Under the pieces are notes generated by a model, which saw only the letters and a program-made list of their open reading frames with translations, ran no database searches and had not been told where the DNA came from. 64,000 nucleotides of DNA. It comes from Ulva prolifera. Taxonomy: Eukaryota; Chlorophyta; Ulvophyceae; Ulvales; Ulvaceae. Shown in pieces: positions 53,922 through 62,477 of the stretch (positions are counted from its first letter, which is position 1; each line of letters begins with the position of its first letter). Where the stretch lies: the NCBI GenBank assembly GCA_023078555.1, contig CM041197.1:12431967-12495966 (forward strand), given 5' to 3'. A program made the position numbers and the translations under genes.

Positions 53922-54241
53922 GTGGGCACTGTAATTTGGGTGCGGAAAACGATCGAATCATTAAAATCTGAGCATGCAGTGCTGTTCGGAACATGCAGAA
54001 ATGCTAGAATACACCATTTCCGTCGTTTCTGTGACAGATGTATGAGGCTACGGAGCATGCGTGTGCTGCTGAGGTGCACCTGTGGGCACTGTAATTTGGA
54101 TGCGGAAAACGATCGAATCATCAAAATCTGAGGATGCAGTGCTGTTCGGAACATGCATTAATGCTAGAATACTCCAGCTCCGTCGTTTCCATGACAGATG
54201 TAAGAGGCTAAGGTGCGTGCGTGTGCTGCTGAGGTGCACCT
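53743..54241 (+). repeat. Isolated C-A'-hybrid island of left-zone satellite
   Basis: The linked variants GCTGCTGTGG, ATTAAAATC and CAGAAATGC occur together here, although their other copies all lie left of about 13.5 kb. The best counterpart by eye is 8148-8620, which also has GAATCATTAAAATC. The third monomer (54082-54241) starts as C and joins to A/B-type CGTGTGCTGCTGAGG after AAGGTGCGTG, giving 160 bp. The island is flanked by newer zone sequence on both sides. Confidence 0.82.
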
Positions 54242-56378
54242 GTGGGCACTGTAATTTGGATGCGGAAAACGATCGAATCATCAAAATCTGAGGATGCAGT
54301 GCTGTTCGGAACATGCAGTAATGCTAGAATACTCCAGCTCCGTCGTTTCCATGACAGATGTAAGAGGCTAAGGTGCGTGCGCGTCCTGATGAGGTGCACT
54401 AGTGCTGCTGAGGTGCACCTGTGGGCACTGTAATATGGATGCGGAAAACGATCGAATCATCAAAATCTGAGCATGCAGTGCTGTTCGGAACATGTATAAA
54501 TGCTAGAAGAGACCAGCTCCTTCGTTTCCATGACAGATGTATGAGGCTACGGAGCATGCGTGTGCTGCTGAGGTGCACCTGTGGGCACTGTAATTTGGGT
54601 GCGGAAAACGATCGAATCATCAAAATCTGAGCATGCAGTGCTGTTCGGAACATGCATAAATGCTAAAATACACCATTTCCGTCGTTTCTGTGACAGATGT
54701 ATTAGGCTACGGAGCATGCGTGTGCTGCTGAGGTGCACCTGTGGGCACTGTAATTTGGATGCGGAAAACGATGGAATCATCAAAATCTGAGCATGCGGTG
54801 CTGTTCGGAACATGCATAAATGCTAGAATACACCATTTCCGTCGTTTCTGTGACAGATGTATGAGGCTACGGAGCATGCGTGTGCTGCTGAGGTGCACCT
54901 GTGGGCACTGTAATTTGGATGCGGAAAACGATCGAATCATCAAAATCTGAGCATGCAGTGCTGTTCGGAACATGTATAAATGCTAGAAGAGACCAGCTCC
55001 TTCGTTTCCATGACAGATGTATGAGGCTACGGAGCATGCGTGTGCTGCTGAGGTGCACCTGTGGGCACTGTAATTTGGATGCGGAAAACGATCGAATCAT
55101 CAAAATCTGAGCATGCGGTGCTGTTCGGAACATGCATAAATGCTAGAATACACCATTTCCGTCGTTTCTGTGACAGATGTATGAGGCTACGGAGCATGCG
55201 TGTGCTGCTGAGGTGCACCTGTGGGCACTGTAATTTGGATGCGGAAAACGATCGAATCATCAAAATCTGAGGATGCAGTGCTGTTCGGAACATGCAGTAA
55301 TGCTAGAATACTCCAGCTCCGTCGTTTCCATGACAGATGTAAGAGGCTAAGGTGCGTGCGCGTCCTGATGAGGTGCACTAGTGCTGCTGAGGTGCACCTG
55401 TGGGCACTGTAATCTGGATGCGGAAAACGATCGAATCATCAAAATCTGAGCATGCAGTGCTGTTCGGAACATGTATAAATGCTAGAAGAGACCAGCTCCT
55501 TCGTTTCCATGACAGATGTATGAGGCTACGGAGCATGCGTGTGCTGCTGAGGTGCACCTGTGGGCACTGTAATTTGGATGCGGAAAACGATGGAATCATC
55601 AAAATCTGAGCATGCGGTGCTGTTCGGAACATGCATAAATGCTAGAATACACCATTTCCGTCGTTTCTGTGACAGATGTATGAGGCTACGGAGCATGCGT
55701 GTGCTGCTGAGGTGCACCTGTGGGCACTGTAATTTGGATGCGGAAAACGATCGAATCATCAAAATCTGAGCATGCAGTGCTGTTCGGAACATGTATAAAT
55801 GCTAGAAGAGACCAGCTCCTTCGTTTCCATGACAGATGTATGAGGCTACGGAGCATGCGTGTGCTGCTGAGGTGCACCTGTGGGCACTGTAATTTGGATG
55901 CGGAAAACGATCGAATCATCAAAATCTGAGCATGCGGTGCTGTTCGGAACATGCATAAATGCTAGAATACACCATTTCCGTCGTTTCTGTGACAGATGTA
56001 TGAGGCTACGGAGCATGCGTGTGCTGCTGAGGTGCACCTGTGGGCACTGTAATTTGGATGCGGAAAACGATCGAATCATCAAAATCTGAGGATGCAGTGC
56101 TGTTCGGAACATGCAGTAATGCTAGAATACTCCAGCTCCGTCGTTTCCATGACAGATGTAAGAGGCTAAGGTGCGTGCGCGTCCTGATGAGGTGCACTAG
56201 TGCTGCTGAGGTGCACCTGTGGGCACTGTAATCTGGATGCGGAAAACGATCGAATCATCAAAATCTGAGCATGCAGTGCTGTTCGGAACATGTATAAATG
56301 CTAGAAGAGACCAGCTCCTTCGTTTCCATGACAGATGTATGAGGCTACGGAGCATGCGTGTGCTGCTGAGGTGCACCT

Positions 56379-59334
56379 GTGGGCACTGTAATTTGGGTGC
56401 GGAAAACGATCGAATCATCAAAATCTGAGCATGCAGTGCTGTTCGGAACATGCATAAATGCTAAAATACACCATTTCCGTCGTTTCTGTGACAGATGTAT
56501 TAGGCTACGGAGCATGCGTGTGCTGCTGAGGTGCACCTGTGGGCACTGTAATTTGGATGCGGAAAACGATGGAATCATCAAAATCTGAGCATGCGGTGCT
56601 GTTCGGAACATGCATAAATGCTAGAATACACCATTTCCGTCGTTTCTGTGACAGATGTATGAGGCTACGGAGCATGCGTGTGCTGCTGAGGTGCACCTGT
56701 GGGCACTGTAATTTGGATGCGGAAAACGATCGAATCATCAAAATCTGAGCATGCAGTGCTGTTCGGAACATGTATAAATGCTAGAAGAGACCAGCTCCTT
56801 CGTTTCCATGACAGATGTATGAGGCTACGGAGCATGCGTGTGCTGCTGAGGTGCACCTGTGGGCACTGTAATTTGGATGCGGAAAACGATCGAATCATCA
56901 AAATCTGAGCATGCGGTGCTGTTCGGAACATGCATAAATGCTAGAATACACCATTTCCGTCGTTTCTGTGACAGATGTATGAGGCTACGGAGCATGCGTG
57001 TGCTGCTGAGGTGCACCTGTGGGCACTGTAATTTGGATGCGGAAAACGATCGAATCATCAAAATCTGAGGATGCAGTGCTGTTCGGAACATGCAGTAATG
57101 CTAGAATACTCCAGCTCCGTCGTTTCCATGACAGATGTAAGAGGCTAAGGTGCGTGCGCGTCCTGATGAGGTGCACTAGTGCTGCTGAGGTGCACCTGTG
57201 GGCACTGTAATCTGGATGCGGAAAACGATCGAATCATCAAAATCTGAGCATGCAGTGCTGTTCGGAACATGTATAAATGCTAGAAGAGACCAGCTCCTTC
57301 GTTTCCATGACAGATGTATGAGGCTACGGAGCATGCGTGTGCTGCTGAGGTGCACCTGTGGGCACTGTAATTTGGATGCGGAAAACGATCGAATCATCAA
57401 AATCTGAGCATGCGGTGCTGTTCGGAACATGCATAAATGCTAGAATACACCATTTCCGTCGTTTCTGTGACAGATGTATGAGGCTACGGAGCATGCGTGT
57501 GCTGCTGAGGTGCACCTGTGGGCACTGTAATTTGGATGCGGAAAACGATCGAATCATCAAAATCTGAGGATGCAGTGCTGTTCGGAACATGCAGTTATGC
57601 TAGAATACTCCAGCTCCGTCGTTTCCATGACAGATGTAAGAGGCTAAGGTGCGTGCGCGTCCTGATGAGGTGCACTAGTGCTCCTGAGGTGCACCTGTGG
57701 GCACTGTAATCTGGATGCGGAAAACGATCGAATCATCAAAATCTGAGCATGCAGTGCTGTTCGGAACATGTATAAATGCTAGAAGAGACCAGCTCCTTCG
57801 TTTCCATGACAGATGTATGAGGCTACGGAGCATGCGTGTGCTGCTGAGGTGCACCTGTGGGCACTGTAATTTGGGTGCGGAAAACGATCGAATCATCAAA
57901 ATCTGAGCATGCAGTGCTGTTCGGAACATGCATAAATGCTAAAATACACCATTTCCGTCGTTTCTGTGACAGATGTATGAGGCTACGGAGCATGCGTGTG
58001 CTGCTGAGGTGCACCTGTGGGCACTGTAATTTGGATGCGGAAAACGATGGAATCATCAAAATCTGAGCATGCGGTGCTGTTCGGAACATGCATAAATGCT
58101 AGAATACACCATTTCCGTCGTTTCTGTGACAGATGTATGAGGCTACGGAGCATGCGTGTGCTGCTGAGGTGCACCTGTGGGCACTGTAATTTGGATGCGG
58201 AAAACGATCGAATCATCAAAATCTGAGCATGCAGTGCTGTTCGGAACATGTATAAATGCTAGAAGAGACCAGCTCCTTCGTTTCCATGACAGATGTATGA
58301 GGCTACGGAGCATGCGTGTGCTGCTGAGGTGCACCTGTGGGCACTGTAATTTGGATGCGGAAAACGATCGAATCATCAAAATCTGAGCATGCGGTGCTGT
58401 TCGGAACATGCATAAATGCTAGAATACACCATTTCCGTCGTTTCTGTGACAGATGTATGAGGCTACGGAGCATGCGTGTGCTGCTGAGGTGCACCTGTGG
58501 GCACTGTAATTTGGATGCGGAAAACGATCGAATCATCAAAATCTGAGGATGCAGTGCTGTTCGGAACATGCAGTAATGCTAGAATACTCCAGCTCCGTCG
58601 TTTCCATGACAGATGTAAGAGGCTAAGGTGCGTGCGCGTCCTGATGAGGTGCACTAGTGCTGCTGAGGTGCACCTGTGGGCACTGTAATCTGGATGCGGA
58701 AAACGATCGAATCATCAAAATCTGAGCATGCAGTGCTGTTCGGAACATGTATAAATGCTAGAAGAGACCAGCTCCTTCGTTTCCATGACACATGTATGAG
58801 GCTACGGAGCATGCGTGTGCTGCTGAGGTGCACCTGTGGGCACTGTAATTTGGATGCGGAAAACGATCGAATCATCAAAATCTGAGCATGCGGTGCTGTT
58901 CGGAACATGCATAAATGCTAGAATACACCATTTCCGTCGTTTCTGTGACAGATGTATGAGGCTACGGAGCATGCGTGTGCTGCTGAGGTGCACCTGTGGG
59001 CACTGTAATTTGGATGCGGAAAACGATCGAATCATCAAAATCTGAGGATGCAGTGCTGTTCGGAACATGCAGTAATGCTAGAATACTCCAGCTCCGTCGT
59101 TTCCATGACAGATGTAAGAGGCTAAGGTGCGTGCGCGTCCTGATGAGGTGCACTAGTGCTGCTGAGGTGCACCTGTGGGCACTGTAATCTGGATGCGGAA
59201 AACGATCGAATCATCAAAATCTGAGCATGCAGTGCTGTTCGGAACATGTATAAATGCTAGAAGAGACCACCTCCTTCGTTTCCATGACAGATGTATGAGG
59301 CTACGGAGCATGCGTGTGCTGCTGAGGTGCACCT
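56379..59334 (+). repeat. 1478-bp nine-monomer repeat, two tandem copies
   Basis: Copies at 56379-57856 and 57857-59334, both exactly 1478 bp. The first carries GATGTATTAGG (near 56498), CAGTTATGC (near 57594) and GTGCTCCTGAGG, like the unit at 51126. The second has two private changes, ACACATG near 58790 and ACCACCTCC near 59267. Confidence 0.88.
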
Positions 59335-59494
59335 GTGGGCACTGTAATTTGGGTGCGGAAAACGATCGAATCATCAAAATCTGAGCATGCAGTGCTGTTC
59401 GGAACATGCATAAATGCTAAAATACACCATTTCCGTCGTTTCTGTGACAGATGTATGAGGCTACGGAGCATGCGTGTGCTGCTGAGGTGCACCT

Positions 59495-59673
59495 GTGGGC
59501 ACTGTAATTTGGATGCGGAAAACGATGGAATCATCAAAATCTGAGCATGCGGTGCTGTTCGGAACATGCATAAATGCTAGAATACACCATTTCCGTCGTT
59601 TCTGTGACAGATGTAAGAGGCTAAGGTGCGTGCGCGTCCTGCTGAGGTGCACTTGTGCTGCTGAGGTGCACCT
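59495..59673 (+). repeat. A/C hybrid monomer (179 bp)
   Basis: Starts as A (GATGGAATC, ATACACCATTTCC, TTTCTGTGACAGATGTA) and continues as C (AGAGGCTAAGGTGCG plus the 19-bp duplication). It is the reciprocal type of the C/A hybrids and shows exchange in both directions. Confidence 0.86.
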
Positions 59674-60154
59674 GTGGGCACTGTAATTTGGGTGCGGAAA
59701 ACGATCGAATCATCAAAATCTGAGCATGCGGTGCTGTTCGGAACATGCATAAATGCTAGAATACACCATTTCCGTCGTTTCTGTGACAGATGTATGAGGC
59801 TACGGAGCATGCGTGTGCTGCTGAGGTGCACCTGTGGGCACTGTAATTTAAATGCGGAAAACGATCGAATCATCAAAATCTGAGGATGCAGTGCTGTTCG
59901 GAACATGCAGTAATGCTAGAATACTCCAGCTCCGTCGTTTCCATGACAGATGTAAGAGGCTAAGGTGCGTGCGCGTCCTGATGAGGTGCACTAGTGCTGC
60001 TGAGGTGCACCTGTGGGCACTGTAATCTGGATGCGGAAAACGATCGAATCATCAAAATCTGAGGATGCAGTGCTGTTCAAAACATGCATTAATGCTAGAA
60101 TACTCCAGCTCCGTCGTTTCCATGACAGATGTAAGAGGCTAAGGTGCGTGCGCG

Positions 60155-60158
60155 TCCT
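60155..60158. repeat. Target site duplication, left copy (TCCT)
   Basis: The satellite reads GCGCGTCCT up to the element. The uninterrupted satellite reads GCGTCCTGATGAGG. TCCT therefore appears once on each side of the insertion. Confidence 0.93.
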
Positions 60159-60178
60159 CACTACAAGGATGGTAGGCA
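60159..60178 (+). repeat. Left terminal inverted repeat
   Basis: Reads CACTACAAGGATGGTAGGCA, the exact reverse complement of 62454-62473. It follows directly after the TCCT duplication. Confidence 0.95.
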
Positions 60179-60186
60179 GGTGATGC

Positions 60187-60618
60187 TGTACATTATCAGT
60201 GACCCATTGCCGGCTGAACAGTAGGCAAACAGTGTCCAGATGTGTATGAACTGTATGGCGATCGACGCAGGAGTGGCCGAGTGCTGTACAGCTAACGTGC
60301 TGTTTGACAGGGATGTGAACGGTGGTGTTGCACGGTCGACGCGCTGCGACTGTGGACAATGTACACTTCTGTGCGACGAGTGCGCGAGCTGCCCATTCAA
60401 TCCTGTGAAATGTTCACGAGTACCTGGATGATGTGCACGTGCAAGTACTTCGGCCTGCATCATGCAGTGCAAGTGGACCGGCAAGATGCGCTCGTCGTGT
60501 ACATTCCTCGCGTGGCGTGTTCACGTCCTTAAAAATCGGCACATTACTGACACTCTTTCATGAATAATGTGCTCGTCAGGCGTAGGCTACGAGTGCTGTT
60601 ATACCACAATGATGTACA
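60187..60618. promoter_or_regulatory. Left subterminal TGTACA cluster, candidate transposase-binding sites
   Basis: Five copies of the palindrome TGTACA at 60187, 60285, 60360, 60498 and 60613, often with a preceding GTGCTG or GATG. One hit would be expected by chance in about 4 kb. Several CMC and hAT transposons bind their transposase at repeated subterminal motifs; that role here is inference. Confidence 0.6.
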
Positions 60619-62055
60619 GTTGGTGCACACGAAATGCGATAGCAGATACCCGGTCATGCGGTCCGTGTGTAGGCTGCAGCTGCTTAACATGATCTTCTAT
60701 TGTACGGACAATAGTTAATGCCGATCATATCAGGCCACTCCAGATCTGGCACTAGTGTCCGTGCCGTCGCACTGGCATCCGCTGAGGTACCCGGCTCTCC
60801 GGAACATGGCGCAGTCAACATAGGTATACATTATGTGCACTTACTAACGCTAAACATGCGGAGCAGCTATGCAAAGTGTTTGGCACGCTGCACAGGCAGC
60901 TGCACTGCGCGTGCCAACACGGCATCAGAGTTGTTGACCACGGCACGACGAAACAGCAGCGACACCGACAACTAACCAGACAAATTGCTGCTGAATACAG
61001 ACTGTTGTGCTTGATGCTGTTCTTGAGCAGGGCTGAGCATGCGGATGTGTACACTGTGGACAAGACGGAACGTACAGCTGCAGACACAATGTCTGCATAT
61101 GCACGATATCGTGCATCCCCAGTCACAGTGCAGCAAAGTATTGTATTTGTCAGCTGCTACCAGTGCAGCACATATGTGCATTGTGCCTTCACAGGACAAC
61201 CGACGGCGTGTGGCCGTACGTAGCAGATCGACGCTGCACGATCACAAGCATTCGACATTATGCTATGCCTACCGCAAGAGGACTAGCTGTAGATGAGAGA
61301 AATGCAATCGACATAACAGTGCCTTGAGCGAATTTTCTCATGCCTGCCGACGTTCACCTGACACTTGTCGTCAGCGTTGACCGTCAAATCAATTACTATC
61401 GTTGATTAAAACACTGGCTCAATCTTTGATCTTTCCTTTGATGTATACTATGCGCAATAGTGACGAGCACAACCAGCAGGTCACACTTCCGCGATCAAAC
61501 CAGTATTGGCGTAACAAAACCACAATGGAGCGCAGTGAGCGCCTCGTTCAGCAAACAGTAATATGCAGGTAGCAATGTAACACGATTTTCACCTTCGTTG
61601 AGTATCATGCTTCTGTTATCGAGTTGACATTTCAGACGACGCCGCGACTCTGCTGCGCACTTGTCGTGCTTGTGCAGAGTGGTATGCAGCGAAAGCTGTA
61701 AGAGGCCTGATAGCATAGTACTCTACAACAATCAAAGACATATAGAGTTGTACATTGTCGTCGCGGATCAGGCGAAATGATTCTGGTTTCTGCAAACGTG
61801 AACGTCCTACCGCGCCATTTGTAACACGCTGACAGCATCACCTCAAGTACATCGTGTTCGCGGATCTTGGAATCGAACAACTGATAGATGCAGTATATTT
61901 GAAGAACGTGTTGATATCGCAATCTGTCCTAGCGTACAGCAACGGCTCTACGAATTGAGCTGCCAACAGCAGGCTACTGATAGCAGGCAACCCGAAACGA
62001 GCGAACTAAAACTGAAAACTGAAAAAGGAGCACATCAGCTGAAATGTGCTGTTCG

Positions 62056-62445
62056 TGTACATTTGCTAGCAGCTTGCGCGGTCGTGGCGTGGGTCAAACA
62101 TGTGCTCGACAAGTACACCAGCCACGGAACTGCACACTTCGGTGGAGCGTCGGAGCGCGTTCGTGGAATGTACATCATCAGAAGCTGCCGAGTGCTGGAC
62201 GTGTACATGACGAGCACACGCAGCCTATCAGCTGATGTGCTGTTCGCAGGAGCATGAAAGCGCGTTTGCGGCATCTGCATTCCACACGTTGAGATGCGCT
62301 GCAGGTGCGCACCGCGACACCACGTGGGCAACACATCCCATGTACACGTTTCGAACGCAGTTCACCCAGTCACGGAATGTGTCTAAAGAGTCCGTGAAAT
62401 GTGCGCGAATGTGCCGGCGAGCAAAACGAGTGTCGCTAATGTACA
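62056..62445. promoter_or_regulatory. Right subterminal TGTACA cluster, candidate transposase-binding sites
   Basis: Five copies of TGTACA at 62056, 62169, 62202, 62341 and 62440, plus a near match AGTACA at 62112. The outermost ends 28 bases from the right tip, the same distance as the left outermost copy from the left tip. The next is 127 bases away versus 126 on the left. Two further copies lie in the interior (61048 and 61749). Confidence 0.6.
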
Positions 62446-62453
62446 CGCTGGCG

Positions 62454-62473
62454 TGCCTACCATCCTTGTAGTG
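62454..62473 (-). repeat. Right terminal inverted repeat
   Basis: Reads TGCCTACCATCCTTGTAGTG on the given strand, the exact reverse complement of the left end over all 20 bases. Confidence 0.95.
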
Positions 62474-62477
62474 TCCT
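62474..62477. repeat. Target site duplication, right copy (TCCT)
   Basis: TCCT directly after the right end, then GATGAGGTGCACTTG, which is normal C-monomer sequence. Confidence 0.93.

Larger units (their letters stand above)
1..60158. repeat. Satellite DNA array, left arm (160/179-bp monomers)
   Basis: Head-to-tail monomers, all in the same orientation, fill this stretch without any unique sequence. Each monomer can be phased at GTGGGCACTG, and successive starts are spaced 160 or 179 bp apart (for example 2057, 2217, 2377, 2537, 2697, 2876). A typical A monomer has 76 G+C of 160 bases (47.5%). Most monomers of one class differ by only a few bases, so the array is strongly homogenised. Monomer length is close to nucleosome spacing, as in many centromeric or subtelomeric satellites; that location is inference. 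Neither 160 nor 179 is a multiple of three, and a TGA in AAAATCTGAG closes the main forward frame in each unit, so the short open frames on both strands are incidental. The array begins before base 1. Confidence 0.98.
60159..62473. mobile_element. Non-autonomous DNA transposon with 20-bp inverted ends, Chapaev/CMC-like
   Basis: This 2315-bp element is the only non-satellite DNA in the window. Its ends are perfect 20-bp inverted repeats (CACTACAAGGATGGTAGGCA), and it is flanked by a 4-bp duplication TCCT. The similarity of the ends continues weakly beyond, with TGTACATTA at positions 29-37 from both ends. CAC termini with a 4-bp duplication fit Chapaev elements of the CMC superfamily; classical CACTA elements share the CACTA end but usually make 3-bp duplications. 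The longest open frames are only about 100-120 codons and none looks like a transposase to me, so the element probably depends on an enzyme supplied elsewhere. The interior (about 60640-62030) shows no recognisable gene and has an AT-richer centre near 61300-61480. Internal orientation is unknown. Superfamily assignment is inference; the transposon call is firm. Confidence 0.92.

Noticed and set aside
1-60158. Hundreds of overlapping open frames of 60-148 codons on both strands, with Cys-rich peptides
   Set aside because: They recur with the monomer and not as genes. Monomer lengths of 160 and 179 bp shift the frame at each unit, a TGA closes the main forward frame in every monomer, and base changes and indels show no respect for codons.
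1-60158. CRISPR array
   Set aside because: Units abut directly and are similar over their full 160-179 bp. There are no unique spacers between short repeats.
60876-61223. 115-codon open frame inside the transposon
   Set aside because: No recognisable domain, no transposase motif, and several overlapping frames of similar size on both strands. The length is unremarkable for DNA near 50% GC.
60159-62473. Transib/RAG-type or LTR-type element
   Set aside because: Transib elements make 5-bp duplications and have a CACWRTG-like end; here the duplication is 4 bp and the end is CACTACA. Ends are inverted, not direct, and there is no TG...CA boundary, primer-binding site or polypurine tract.
60159-62473. 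Classical plant-like CACTA (En/Spm) element
   Set aside because: The CACTA terminus fits, but such elements usually make 3-bp duplications. Exact restoration of the 179-bp monomer requires removing 4 bp, so Chapaev-like is preferred. Not excluded without the transposase.
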